DNA from: Dehalococcoidia bacterium
Lineage (GTDB): Bacteria > Chloroflexota > Dehalococcoidia > GIF9 > AB-539-J10
Assembly: GCA_016930935.1 (NCBI GenBank)
Contig: JAFGFT010000021.1
Coordinates: 1 to 64,000, forward strand
Reading direction: 5' to 3'
DNA length: 64,000 nucleotides
This document shows, piece after piece, positions 17,615 through 25,779 of the stretch (the first letter of the stretch is position 1; every line of letters begins with the position of its first letter). The notes beneath the pieces are model-generated. The model made no database searches. It saw only the letters and a program-made list of their open reading frames with translations, and was not told where the DNA came from. Made by a program: the position numbers and the translations under genes.

Positions 17615-18307
17615 TCAGGAGTCGAAAGGACCTTCGCTGAGCAGAACCAGCCTGTCTTCATCGACGATGACAAGTTCCCTGCGCCCTAGATTGAGGATGC
17701 CCATGGCGCTGAATTCGCCTATCTGCCGGCTCACCGTTTCAGTCGTCAACCCGGTCATCTGGCCCAGTTCCTCGCGAGTAAACGGAAGGGTCGGCCCGAC
17801 ACGCCGAACCAGCATCAGAAGGATTCGAGCAAGGCGTTGCTGCGCACGCTCGGTCGTACTATCCATGAGTCGACCTTGCGCTGTTCGAAGCCTCGACCCC
17901 AGCACGCGAATGATGTGCAGGGCAACCGAGGGGCGGCGAACAAGATACGCGACAAAATCCTCTCTGAGAATACGAATGAGCCTGGAATTCTCCACAGCCT
18001 CGGCGGAAGCTGGATAGGGTCTCTCCTCAAATACCGCTACTTCTCCAACCATCTCACCGGGGCCGAAGAAGCCGATAATGTGTTCCTTTCCCCGGGAGGA
18101 ATGCTTTAAGACCTTGATGCGACCGTGGGAAACGATGAAGAGAGAATGAGGGCGCCCTCCTTCCCGGAACACGAGCTCGCCTGCACTACGGGTTATCTCC
18201 TTGCAGACAGAGGCAAGCTCGCCCAGTTCAACCGCGTCAAGGGATGAAAACGCCTCGGAACTGCGCAGCACCGTCACAATCTCGGGATGTTCCGCACCAA
18301 TGCTCAT
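17615..18307 (-). CDS. Crp/Fnr-family transcriptional regulator
   Basis: 230 residues. An N-terminal cyclic-nucleotide-binding-type barrel (residues about 15-130, with FREGGRPHSLFIVSHGRIKV and GFFGPGEMVGEVAVF) precedes a winged helix whose recognition helix reads LTTETVSRQIGEF. No N-terminal Cys cluster of the true FNR type is present, so it does not sense oxygen through a canonical [4Fe-4S] site; heme, redox or a nucleotide are alternatives. The T-E-T-V-S-R recognition helix is the kind that reads TTGAT half sites, and such a palindrome lies directly downstream. GGAAGGA precedes the ATG. Confidence 0.88.
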   Translation of the reverse strand: MSIGAEHPEIVTVLRSSEAFSSLDAVELGELASVCKEITRSAGELVFREGGRPHSLFIVSHGRIKVLKHSSRGKEHIIGFFGPGEMVGEVAVFEERPYPASAEAVENSRLIRILREDFVAYLVRRPSVALHIIRVLGSRLRTAQGRLMDSTTERAQQRLARILLMLVRRVGPTLPFTREELGQMTGLTTETVSRQIGEFSAMGILNLGRRELVIVDEDRLVLLSEGPFDS

Positions 18308-18441
18308 TCACTGTCCTTCCGTTACTTGAGCCTCTTCCACTCTGTGTCCCACATCTCCATACTACCGCATACTGGCAGGAATCGGCACGGCTGCTTCCAC
18401 AGAGCGCAGTCCTCTGACGCACAAAACCACAACATGTAGTC

Positions 18442-18470
18442 TTTACACGGAAACGACCACATGATATCGT
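18442..18470 (+). promoter_or_regulatory. Promoter of first HD-domain gene
   Basis: TTTACA (18442-18447), 17 bases, then TATCGT (18465-18470) preceded by TGA (extended -10). The -10 covers the in-frame ATG at 18461, so the ATG at 18485 is preferred, leaving a leader of about 7 bases. Confidence 0.5.
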
Positions 18471-18484
18471 GGATTCGAGCGCAC

Positions 18485-19258
18485 ATGAATCATCCGCAGG
18501 TCAGGGCCATCGAGTTGCTCGCGGAACAATACGCCTTCGGCGCGGGCAGTCTGCATGCTCGCAAGGTCGCTGCCCTTGCAGGCTCTCTATTCGACCAACT
18601 CTCCCATCATGCGATGCTTCCAGGGCTGACATCCTCCGCCCGCTGTACTCTTGTGGCCGCAGCCTACGCTCATGACATTGGGTTCTCCCCGCGAGCATTT
18701 GAGGATACCAGAGGACTTCCCTCGTGGACCTCTTCCAGCCCGGTGCAAGACCACCAACACCTCATCTCCTTCGAGGTTCTCCGAGCCCATCTCGACCTGG
18801 AGCTACACGCAATCAGTCTGCCACCATTCAGCGCTGCTGACCGCTCCTCCATTCTCTACTCTGTGCTATGGAGCTTTCCCGGCAGCAATCGCACAGTCCC
18901 GAGTGAACCCCTCATCGCCCCCAAGAACGTAGCGCTAATGGCCGGAATACTACGCATTGCAGACGCTCTCGATGTGCGCCACCGACTGATGGTGCAGCAG
19001 GTGGAACTTCGCAGGTCAGCAGCATGGATCAGGCTGCTCGTTCGTGCCTTTGATGAGGCCGGGGCAGAGGTTGCGGCGGCTCAGGACAATGCTGATTTGC
19101 TGAGAAGACAACTTGGCCTGCACATATTCGTACAGGAGATGATAGAAGCGGACGGAGTGGACACTACGTCGTCAGGAGGACCATTCTCGATGCAGCCCGA
19201 AGATGAAAAGTACCTTGCGGCGTTGTTTGCAAGGGAGAAGGGTTCCCTGGCCGATTAG
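18485..19258 (+). CDS. Stand-alone HD-domain protein (Ppx/GppA C-terminal type)
   Basis: 257 residues. The order of motifs matches the HD phosphohydrolase-like C-terminal domain of Ppx/GppA exopolyphosphatases, without the actin-like N-terminal domains: HARKVAALAGSLFDQL (first His), YAHDIGF (the HD pair), HQHLISFEVLRAH (further His) and GILRIADALDV (final Asp). All metal-ligand positions appear to be kept, so phosphohydrolase activity is plausible. It has no Shine-Dalgarno sequence and a near-leaderless start. The next gene is a diverged duplicate. Confidence 0.75.
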   Translation: MNHPQVRAIELLAEQYAFGAGSLHARKVAALAGSLFDQLSHHAMLPGLTSSARCTLVAAAYAHDIGFSPRAFEDTRGLPSWTSSSPVQDHQHLISFEVLRAHLDLELHAISLPPFSAADRSSILYSVLWSFPGSNRTVPSEPLIAPKNVALMAGILRIADALDVRHRLMVQQVELRRSAAWIRLLVRAFDEAGAEVAAAQDNADLLRRQLGLHIFVQEMIEADGVDTTSSGGPFSMQPEDEKYLAALFAREKGSLAD

Positions 19259-19306
19259 CCTTTGTCCGGAAAGAGCCGCAAGACCGCACAATTACATAAC
19301 CTCACA

Positions 19307-19315
19307 TGATATGCT
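19307..19315 (+). promoter_or_regulatory. Extended -10 promoter of second HD-like gene
   Basis: TG-A-TATGCT ends 12 bases before the ATG at 19328. The sequence ACATGATAT is identical to that preceding the first HD gene, so the promoter seems to have been duplicated with the gene. Confidence 0.4.
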
Positions 19316-19327
19316 TGACGCACTCAC

Positions 19328-19993
19328 ATGACTGACGGGCAAGTGCAGGCCATTGAGTTGTTCGCGCGGAATTGCGCCGGCGGATGCAGTGCTGCGCATG
19401 CCCGCAAGGTTTCCGGACTCGCCACCTCACTCTTCGACCAGCTTCTTACTATGGGATTCCTTCCGGAAATGACGGAATCCGACCGACTGGTACTCATGGC
19501 TGCCAGCCATGCTCACAATGTTGGTCCATGCGGGGAGGAACTCCATCCCGACAAGGAAACCCTTCCTTCCCGGGTGCCTATAGAGCCGTCAGACGCGTAT
19601 GGCGCCACCTCCTGTCAGGCATTACGCACGTGGCTGATGAATCCTCCGCCCCCCCTCAAGGTGAACCCTCTCGCCGCTGAGGACCGTTCCGCGCTCCTCT
19701 ACACCATTCTGTGGAACACTGCTGCCGAGCCATCTCCGATACCGGAGGAGCCTCTGCTTGACCCTGGCCGCACCATGAAGCTGGCTGGCATACTCCGCCT
19801 TGCCGACGGTCTCGCTGAGCCACCGAGAAACCTCGTAGCAGGGTGCAGCGTGCTTCAATCCTCTGCGTGGATTCGAGTACTGGTCCGTTCAATTGCAGAT
19901 GTCTCCAAAGAAGTCGCAACCGCACAGCGGCGTTCTGATCTGCTCGCCCGTGCGCTGGGTCTTCGCGTGTTCGTGCAGCAAGTGGTAGAGTAG
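19328..19993 (+). CDS. Degenerate HD-domain paralogue
   Basis: 221 residues, clearly related to the preceding gene (QAIELFARNC, HARKVSGLATSLFDQL, ILRLADGLAEP, SDLLARALGLRVFVQQVVE). The HD pair is replaced by HN (AHAHNVG), and the His-rich segment HQHLISFEV is replaced by AYGATSCQA. The last Asp of ADALD is also lost (ADGLA). At least three metal ligands are therefore missing, and it is probably catalytically inactive, perhaps acting as a binding or regulatory partner of its neighbour. The stop is 5 bases before the next gene. Confidence 0.7.
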   Translation: MTDGQVQAIELFARNCAGGCSAAHARKVSGLATSLFDQLLTMGFLPEMTESDRLVLMAASHAHNVGPCGEELHPDKETLPSRVPIEPSDAYGATSCQALRTWLMNPPPPLKVNPLAAEDRSALLYTILWNTAAEPSPIPEEPLLDPGRTMKLAGILRLADGLAEPPRNLVAGCSVLQSSAWIRVLVRSIADVSKEVATAQRRSDLLARALGLRVFVQQVVE

Positions 19994-19998
19994 CTACC

Positions 19999-20463
19999 AT
20001 GAAACACGTCCTTTTCATCAGTAGCAGCAATACCTGTCGTTCTCCTATCGCCATGACTGTCCTGCAACAGTTGCTGGCGGAGAGAGAACTTCAGAGCCTC
20101 ATAGCAGTTGACTCGGCGGCGCTGGACTGTCCAACCTGGGATACCGCCAGTGACGGAGCGAGAAAAACAATTACCGCAACGTATGGCTCAGACCTGCTGG
20201 CTCAGTACCGAACGAAACGGATAAGTGACACACTATTGGCCTCAGCGGATCTGATACTCACTATGGAAGAAGGCCAGACCAGGGCCATGGAGGCGTCCCG
20301 CACATTTGCCCTGCGCAGCTACGCTGGTTCCTCAGGAGACATAGATGACCCCGCGTTCTCTCAGGACTACGAAGACTGTATCAAGGATGTCCGAAGCTGC
20401 CTGGAGGCTGCTCTCCCGACGTTGCTTCTGGACCTCGCAGTCGATACGAATCCATCAGATTAG
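19999..20463 (+). CDS. Low-molecular-weight tyrosine phosphatase-like protein lacking the nucleophile Cys
   Basis: 154 residues of the LMW-PTP/arsenate reductase fold. The P-loop that normally reads C-x5-R-S/T is here S-S-S-N-T-C-R-S (residues 8-15), so the nucleophilic Cys is Ser (codon AGT). The Arg, the second Cys (C13) and a C-terminal D-D-P resembling the general-acid D-P are retained. Phosphate binding may survive without turnover. It is 5 bases downstream of the degenerate HD gene, so the three genes form one unit. Confidence 0.75.
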   Translation: MKHVLFISSSNTCRSPIAMTVLQQLLAERELQSLIAVDSAALDCPTWDTASDGARKTITATYGSDLLAQYRTKRISDTLLASADLILTMEEGQTRAMEASRTFALRSYAGSSGDIDDPAFSQDYEDCIKDVRSCLEAALPTLLLDLAVDTNPSD

Positions 20464-20671
20464 GGACCACAGGTCTCCGTTCCCCTCTTGATCGTTCGGA
20501 CAATGGACCATGAGGTGTCAGAACGTTGCACTGGCAGGAATAAAACGAAGAAGCCCTTCGCCGAAGCACGTGATGACGCTATTCTGTTACGCTCCGCACA
20601 GAAAATGAAATGAGCGCGCAGGCACCCTCCCTACCTCAGTCGCGCTAAACCAATCAAGGAGGACATTACGA

Positions 20672-21268
20672 ATGGAACTACCAGAACCCTGCACCACAGG
20701 CGCCACTTCTCTGGAGGAGGCACTCTCTCTTCGCCGCTCCGTGAGGCAGTATGGCAACGCACCGCTGACACTTCAGACACTCTCGCAACTCCTGTGGGCC
20801 GCGCAAGGCTCTACCGGCACGGGACAATTCCGCACTGCCCCGTCGGCTGGCGCCACCTACCCGCTGCAAACCTATGTCGTAGTAGGTGCCGTGGAAGGCA
20901 TGGACCCTGGCCTGTACCACTACGAATCGGGGAGTCACTCGTTGTCACTCGTCAAGGAGGGCGACCTGAGAGAGGCGCTTTCCGAAGTCTCGCTCAAACA
21001 GACATCGATTGTACAGGCAGCCATCAGCGTGGTATTTGCCGCCATTTATGAGAAGACAACTGGGACCTATGGTGACCGTGGCCAGATGTACGTACATATG
21101 GACGTTGGGCACGCCGCCCAGAACGTGCTTCTGCAGGCAACCGCTCTTGGCCTTGCAAGCGTGCCTGTTGCTGCCTTTAAGACCCGGACTGTCGCCTCGC
21201 TTCTGGAGTTGTCCGAGGGACAGGTTCCGCTCTACATCGTTCCCGTAGGAGCGCCACGCTCAGTCTGA
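20672..21268 (+). CDS. SagB/ThcOx-type nitroreductase-family oxidoreductase
   Basis: 198 residues. FMN-binding features include SLRRSVRQYGNAPLTLQTLS near the start, TAPSAGATYPLQTYVVV and the late GHAAQNVLLQATALGLASVP. The RTAPSAGATYP signature marks the SagB/ThcOx subgroup, whose best-known members oxidise thiazolines in peptide natural products; free-standing copies in anaerobes often have unknown substrates. No cyclodehydratase or precursor peptide gene is visible nearby. AAGGAGG lies 8 bases before the ATG. The 208-base gap upstream holds nothing else I can interpret. Confidence 0.8.
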   Translation: MELPEPCTTGATSLEEALSLRRSVRQYGNAPLTLQTLSQLLWAAQGSTGTGQFRTAPSAGATYPLQTYVVVGAVEGMDPGLYHYESGSHSLSLVKEGDLREALSEVSLKQTSIVQAAISVVFAAIYEKTTGTYGDRGQMYVHMDVGHAAQNVLLQATALGLASVPVAAFKTRTVASLLELSEGQVPLYIVPVGAPRSV

Positions 21269-21281
21269 TGCCCAAAGGCGG

Positions 21282-21311
21282 CGGGCTGCACGGCAATCCC
21301 TTTGCAGCCCG
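21282..21311 (+). terminator. Hairpin after SagB-type gene
   Basis: A perfect 9-base stem (21282-21290 with 21303-21311) with a 12-base loop, 13 bases after the stop codon. There is no U-run, so termination may be weak or Rho-assisted. The rest of the 211-base gap shows nothing. Confidence 0.45.
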
Positions 21312-21479
21312 TCCTCAAGAATTGATGCGAATATCGGCCTGCGAAACCCACAAATGGGCATTGACGCTTCGCAAACACGTGAATAGACTTCGCAGTGATG
21401 GATGTCTGCTCCCCCGACGTTCTCCCCTTCACCTGTGTACTGAAACCAAGCCATGGCTGACAAAAAGGAGTGAATCAAG

Positions 21480-22145
21480 ATGAACTTCAAGAACGACAAG
21501 GAACTCTTCGATACCATGGAACAGAAGCTCTACTCTTCGGTCATCTCAGATGTGGTTGACAAGCTGGGCTATATGCACCAGGCGATGCGAGCCAATATCA
21601 ACCCAATGTGGCCCGGCGCGGTCGTGGCAGGCAGAGCACATACATGTCTGAGCGTGGATGTCTATGAGACGAAAGAGAACCACTACGCAATGGAGATAGA
21701 AGCCGTCGATACGCTGAAGCCAAATGATGTGCTTGTCGGCGGCACCAACTGCTCCACAGAGACTGCTCTCTGGGGAGAGTTGCTCTCCACTGCATCGCGG
21801 GCCAGGGGGGCCAGGGGCGCAATTGTGGACGGCTATACGCGTGACCTCGTGAGGATTCAGGAGATGCAGTTCCCCATGTTTGCAACCGGCACACGCCCCC
21901 TCGACTCCATGGGACGAAGCATCGTTCTTGAGTACGGCCATCCGGTCATGTGTGGAGAAGTCCTCGTGAAAGAGGGAGAGATCGTCTTCGCGGATATCGA
22001 CGGCGTTATCGTCATTCCGAAGGAGATTGAGGAAGAGGCCATACGGCTGGCGTTCGAAAAGGTACAAGCCGAGGATACTGTCCGGGAAGAGTTGCTCAAA
22101 GGACATCTCCTCGGTGACGTCTACAAGAAATACGGCGTCCTGTAG
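21480..22145 (+). CDS. RraA-family protein (4-hydroxy-4-methyl-2-oxoglutarate aldolase-like)
   Basis: 221 residues. Typical features are SSVISDVVDKLGYMHQAM, the GELLSTASRARGARGAIVDG segment with the G-x-V-x-D-G-x-x-R-D motif (VDGYTRD), and GEIVFADIDGVIVIP. Members include divalent-metal-dependent aldolases/decarboxylases acting on 2-oxo acids. GGAG lies about 9 bases before the ATG. It heads a four-gene operon with an enolase-superfamily dehydratase and the split UxaA proteins, consistent with sugar-acid or related hydroxy-acid breakdown. Confidence 0.82.
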   Translation: MNFKNDKELFDTMEQKLYSSVISDVVDKLGYMHQAMRANINPMWPGAVVAGRAHTCLSVDVYETKENHYAMEIEAVDTLKPNDVLVGGTNCSTETALWGELLSTASRARGARGAIVDGYTRDLVRIQEMQFPMFATGTRPLDSMGRSIVLEYGHPVMCGEVLVKEGEIVFADIDGVIVIPKEIEEEAIRLAFEKVQAEDTVREELLKGHLLGDVYKKYGVL

Positions 22146-22204
22146 CTGCTCCGGGGCATTCACACTCGCCCGTTCGATTACCTGCACACATAAGGAGGGA
22201 ATGC

Positions 22205-23326
22205 GTGAAGATTACGAACGTTGAGACCATTGAACTCAGGCTACCCGAGGACCAGATAGAGGATAAGTGCTCCTCAGGTCAGGACGCACTTATCGTGAAG
22301 ATCCACACCGACGAAGGACTCGTCGGCATCGGTGAGATAGACTCATCCTCTCGCGTTGCGAAGGCGGCCATAGACGCACCGTTCAGCCATTCAGTCACAT
22401 CCGGACTCGGCCGTCTCCTCATTGGAGAGAACCCCCTGAACATCCGTGTGCTGCAGGAGAAGATGTACCAGGCCACGTTCTACTACGGCAGAAGGGGCGT
22501 TGTCATCCATGCCATGGGCGGCATCGACATGGCGCTCTGGGACCTCGCAGGCAAGTACTACGGCAAGCCCATATATGAGCTTCTCGGAGGGGCGTTCCAG
22601 ACGAAGGTGCGCGCATATGCCAGTATTCTCTTCGGTCGAGACGGTGAAGAGACAGCCGAGATTGGCCGCAAGTGGACCAGCAAGGGCTACACCGGCGTCA
22701 AGTTCGGCTGGGCACCCATGGGACAGAGTGAGAAGGTAGATATTGACCTCGTTGACGGCGCCCGCAGAGGCGTTGGTCCTGACAACGATGTACTCATCGA
22801 TGCGGGCTGCTGCTGGGATACCATGACCGCCATCCGGCGCGCGCGCCAGTTCGAAGAGTTCGGCATTCTCTGGCTTGAAGAGCCACTGCAGCAGGACAAC
22901 CTCGAAGGCTACATGAAGCTCAGCAACAGTTCGCGCATCCCTATAGCCGCGGGTGAAGGTGACGCGGGACGATTCGCGTGGAAGGACCTCATTGAGCGCG
23001 GCGGCATACACATCGCACAGATAGACCTCGCCCGCAACGGCTTCACGGATGCCATGCGCATCGCCGACTTCATCGAGGACAAGGGCCTGCGCGTCGTGAA
23101 CCACTTCTACACCACCGGCATCAACCTTGCAGCAGGTCTGCAATTCCTTGCAGCACGGAAGTCCACATTCATCCTTGAATACTGCGTTGAAGAGACGCCT
23201 ATGCGCTGGGATGTCACGAAGCAGAAGATGGAGATTGATGCCGAGGGCTTCGTTCACGTACCGGACGGACCGGGACTGGGCATCGACCTCGATGAAGACA
23301 CGGTCGACCGTTTCCGCGTCTCCTGA
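22205..23326 (+). CDS. Mandelate racemase/muconate lactonizing enzyme-family protein (enolase superfamily)
   Basis: 373 residues. The N-terminal capping domain includes the DALIVKIHTDEGLVGIGE segment. The barrel carries the metal ligands VLIDAGCCWD (Asp), LWLEEPL (Glu) and IAAGEGD (Glu), and a late His (NHFYTTG), the arrangement of acid-sugar dehydratases in the MR group. TGVKFGW supplies the Lys at the position where the MR group has K-x-K/H. It starts with GTG behind AAGGAGG. It probably dehydrates an aldonate-type acid whose product feeds the neighbouring enzymes; the substrate cannot be read from sequence. Confidence 0.85.
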   Translation: MKITNVETIELRLPEDQIEDKCSSGQDALIVKIHTDEGLVGIGEIDSSSRVAKAAIDAPFSHSVTSGLGRLLIGENPLNIRVLQEKMYQATFYYGRRGVVIHAMGGIDMALWDLAGKYYGKPIYELLGGAFQTKVRAYASILFGRDGEETAEIGRKWTSKGYTGVKFGWAPMGQSEKVDIDLVDGARRGVGPDNDVLIDAGCCWDTMTAIRRARQFEEFGILWLEEPLQQDNLEGYMKLSNSSRIPIAAGEGDAGRFAWKDLIERGGIHIAQIDLARNGFTDAMRIADFIEDKGLRVVNHFYTTGINLAAGLQFLAARKSTFILEYCVEETPMRWDVTKQKMEIDAEGFVHVPDGPGLGIDLDEDTVDRFRVS

Positions 23327-23363
23327 GAGACACAGGAAGCGCAAGGAGGGCAGGGAAAGAACC

Positions 23364-23657
23364 ATGGCTATGCAAGCAATCGTCTTCAAACCTGAAGACA
23401 ACACGGCAGTCGCCCTTGTAGACCTCCCCGAAGGAACGCAGCTGGAACTGGAGGTCGAGGGACAGAAGAGACCGGTGACGCTCATTGAGCCAATCACATA
23501 CCAGCACAAATTCGCCGTCTCTCCCATCAGGAAGGGAGAGAGGGTGATGAAGTACGCCCAGGTAATCGGAGAGGCAACCGCCGATATCCAGCCAGGCGAG
23601 CACGTCCACATTCACAACATGGTCGGATTGCGAATGAAGGCGGCAGCGAAATCGTAG
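23364..23657 (+). CDS. UxaA-family small subunit (SAF domain)
   Basis: 97 residues matching the SAF-type N-terminal domain of altronate/galactarate dehydratases (for example DLPEGTQLELEVEG, HKFAVSPIRKGERVMKYAQV and PGEHVHIHNM). The ATG at 23364 follows AAGGAGGG; the reading frame is open further upstream but overlaps the preceding gene. It is the separate small subunit of the large UxaA protein encoded 12 bases later, as in SuyAB and UxaA-like two-subunit lyases. Confidence 0.85.
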   Translation: MAMQAIVFKPEDNTAVALVDLPEGTQLELEVEGQKRPVTLIEPITYQHKFAVSPIRKGERVMKYAQVIGEATADIQPGEHVHIHNMVGLRMKAAAKS

Positions 23658-23669
23658 GAGGAGGAACTG

Positions 23670-24827
23670 ATGGAATTCTGGGGATTTCCACGACCTGACG
23701 GCACCGCGGGAACCAGGAACCACATCGGTGTCATCGTCAGCGCAGCGTGCGCCAACGACCCGGGGCAGTGGATTGCCAATGCGGTCGAGGATGCGAAGCT
23801 GTTCACACACAAACAAGTCTGCGGGCTGATTCCTCCAGACAAGGAGACTGTCGAACGCACCCTCGTGAACCTCGGCAGGAATCCAAATCTGCATGGCGTC
23901 CTTGTGGTCGGGCCGGACTGTGCCGATTCCGATCCTGACGGCATTGCCGAACGAATCGCCGCTTCAGGAAAGCCAGTTGAAGTCTGCAAAGTACACACCG
24001 AAGGCGGCGTGATGGTCGCCGTTCAGCGCGGTATCAACACGGTGCGCATGATGGCGTCCGACGCTTCCCGCATACGCCGTGAGCCTATGCCGCTTTCGAA
24101 GCTGCGCCACGGCGTGGAGTGCGGAGGGTCAACTCCCCTGTCGGGAGCGGTAACGAACGCAGCTCAGGGTCACGCACTCGATATCATCATTAAGAACGGA
24201 GGCAACGGGGGATTCAGCGAGACTCCCGAGGTCATCGGTGCCGAACATGTCATCGCGGAACGCGCCATCAACGACGAGGTCAAGCAAAAGATGATCAAGG
24301 TCGTCGTTGACTTCGAGGAGTGGTTGAAATCGTCAGGCATCGACTTCCTGCGGGCAAACCCGGACGCGCAGAACGTTGAGGACGGTATCAGTTCTATCGA
24401 AGAAAAGGCGCTCGGGGCCATCCACAAGGGAGGCACCACCCCACTCACCGAAGTGGTCGGCTATGCAGAGATTCCGGAAGGCAAGGGCATGTGGTTCATG
24501 AACACTCCCGGCAACGACATGATGTCGGTCACCGGGCTCGCAGCTGGGGGCTGCAATATCATGACCTACTCTACAGAGGGAGCCGCGCCCTATGGTTTCC
24601 CCTGGGTCCCTGTCATCAAGATTACCGCCAGAAAAGACCACTTCAGGAAGTATCCCGATCTGCTCGATTACCTGGTGGACATCGAGTGGGCGCTCAAAGA
24701 CATCGATGCAGTTGGTCAGGACCTGTTCAATCTCATGCTGGAGGTGGCCAACGGCCGCAAGACGCAGAGCGAGATTCTTGGTTACACCTGCGCACAGGAT
24801 ATCTGGCGAGTCGTTCCAGCCAGCTAG
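23670..24827 (+). CDS. UxaA-family large subunit (altronate/sulfolactate lyase-like)
   Basis: 385 residues of the UxaA C-terminal (GarD-type) family: GFPRPDGTAGTRNHIGVI, then HGVECGGS and the metal-binding region near the C-terminus (NDMMSVTGLAAGGCNIMTYS). Related enzymes dehydrate altronate or galactarate or cleave (2R)-sulfolactate, using iron and the separate SAF subunit. Gene order RraA-enolase-UxaA small-UxaA large suggests successive dehydration and aldol cleavage of one acid (inference). AGGAGGA precedes the ATG. Confidence 0.83.
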   Translation: MEFWGFPRPDGTAGTRNHIGVIVSAACANDPGQWIANAVEDAKLFTHKQVCGLIPPDKETVERTLVNLGRNPNLHGVLVVGPDCADSDPDGIAERIAASGKPVEVCKVHTEGGVMVAVQRGINTVRMMASDASRIRREPMPLSKLRHGVECGGSTPLSGAVTNAAQGHALDIIIKNGGNGGFSETPEVIGAEHVIAERAINDEVKQKMIKVVVDFEEWLKSSGIDFLRANPDAQNVEDGISSIEEKALGAIHKGGTTPLTEVVGYAEIPEGKGMWFMNTPGNDMMSVTGLAAGGCNIMTYSTEGAAPYGFPWVPVIKITARKDHFRKYPDLLDYLVDIEWALKDIDAVGQDLFNLMLEVANGRKTQSEILGYTCAQDIWRVVPAS

Positions 24828-24840
24828 AATCGCACAAACG

Positions 24841-24872
24841 GGGCGCGCCTCCTACTGTACAGGAGGGCGCCC
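24841..24872 (+). terminator. Hairpin after the sugar-acid operon
   Basis: GGGCGCGCCTCCT pairs with AGGAGGGCGCCC with one bulge and a 7-base loop, 13 bases past the stop and before the opposing GGCT gene. There is no U-run, but the position between convergent genes favours a terminator. Confidence 0.55.
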
Positions 24873-24895
24873 TGTGGCTTCACTCGCCACAGTGG

Positions 24896-25300
24896 CTAGA
24901 GAAGTCCCCAGTCCTCGTAGCCCTTGCGAATCGCCGACAGGTACTGAGGTGCAGGAGCCTCCTCAGGTGCACGGTCCTTCTTGTAGTACGCAACTGCCTC
25001 TATCGCATCCCCAAGGTCGCTGAATACGATGACGTTCATACGGTCATAAACGGTCGGATATCCCTCATACCTATCCAGTTCGCGAAGACACTTCGCGTCA
25101 ATCTCATACACTCCGCCAAGCACGTGTTCACCCTTATGCAGTTGTATCGTCGCGGTACCGCCGTTCTGAGAACGTGACCTGCCTGTGAATACAAGTTTGT
25201 AGTTGGGCAGCCTCGCACTGGTTCGGCGCTTCGCATCGGGGCATCGCTGCCTCATCTGCGCGATGCTCAGGTTTGAGCCATACGCAAAGTAGTTCATCAT
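24896..25300 (-). CDS. AIG2/gamma-glutamylcyclotransferase-like protein
   Basis: 134 residues with the family opening NYFAYGSNLS (phosphate/oxyanion loop) and the catalytic Glu region LDRYEGYPTVYDR. The fold removes 5-oxoproline from gamma-glutamyl compounds or acts on related amides. GGAAG lies directly before a double ATG, so the second (25297) may be used. It has no obvious functional link with its neighbours. Confidence 0.85.
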   Translation of the reverse strand: MMNYFAYGSNLSIAQMRQRCPDAKRRTSARLPNYKLVFTGRSRSQNGGTATIQLHKGEHVLGGVYEIDAKCLRELDRYEGYPTVYDRMNVIVFSDLGDAIEAVAYYKKDRAPEEAPAPQYLSAIRKGYEDWGLL

Positions 25301-25358
25301 CTTCCGTCAGTACCAATCGGCAGGGCAGAGTCCGCGTTCCACGAACACAGTCAACCTT

Positions 25359-25658
25359 CTAGCACTCTACCTTGCCGGACAATTCGGCGAATTCCTCCAT
25401 TGGAATCACAGACCATGTCTCAGTCTGGATGCCGGGGTCGAGGTACGAGATAGCCAGGGGAACGCTTGCCGCCTTCTCCTGGTCCGGCGCGTCAAAGACG
25501 AAGGCCATGTCGTACGGGCCAAGTATTCCGTAGGAGCCAACCAGCTTTATTCCGAGGTCCTCAATCCGTTTGGCACTGTTCTGCCATTCTTTGCAGAAGT
25601 TTGTGATGCCCCGGGCCTCCTGATGAACGAACCTCACCATCGTCATGTACATTGCCAT
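25359..25658 (-). CDS. GYD-domain protein
   Basis: 99 residues. The alpha/beta ferredoxin-like GYD domain is recognised from MYMTMVRFVHQEARGI, KRIEDLGIKLVGSYGILGPY and DMAFVFDAPD. The ATG at 25658 is preceded by AGGGAGG; the upstream in-frame ATG at 25715 is not. GYD proteins are small dimeric alpha-beta barrels of unknown function. Confidence 0.78.
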   Translation of the reverse strand: MAMYMTMVRFVHQEARGITNFCKEWQNSAKRIEDLGIKLVGSYGILGPYDMAFVFDAPDQEKAASVPLAISYLDPGIQTETWSVIPMEEFAELSGKVEC

Positions 25659-25716
25659 GTGTGACCTCCCTGTCCTCTCCCGGTCATTCGTATCATAGAC
25701 CTTTGTCCTTTTCAAA

Positions 25717-25759
25717 TGAAAAGAGCCCCTGCATCTGCTCTTTGCATACGAGGGGCTCT
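25717..25759 (-). terminator. Terminator of the DUF3096 gene pair
   Basis: On the minus strand, AGAGCCCCT (25759-25751) pairs perfectly with AGGGGCTCT (25730-25722), followed by TTTTC. It lies about 20 bases after the stop of the second DUF3096 gene. Confidence 0.7.
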
Positions 25760-25779
25760 GTGTCAGACATGTACTGTCA

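Noticed and set aside
20464-20671. Possible RNA gene or riboswitch before the SagB-type gene
   Set aside because: I found no conserved stem or known riboswitch core in this 208-base stretch.
22391-23611. 406-codon open frame on the minus strand
   Set aside because: It lies opposite the enolase-superfamily gene, whose protein shows clear catalytic motifs; the antisense product has none.
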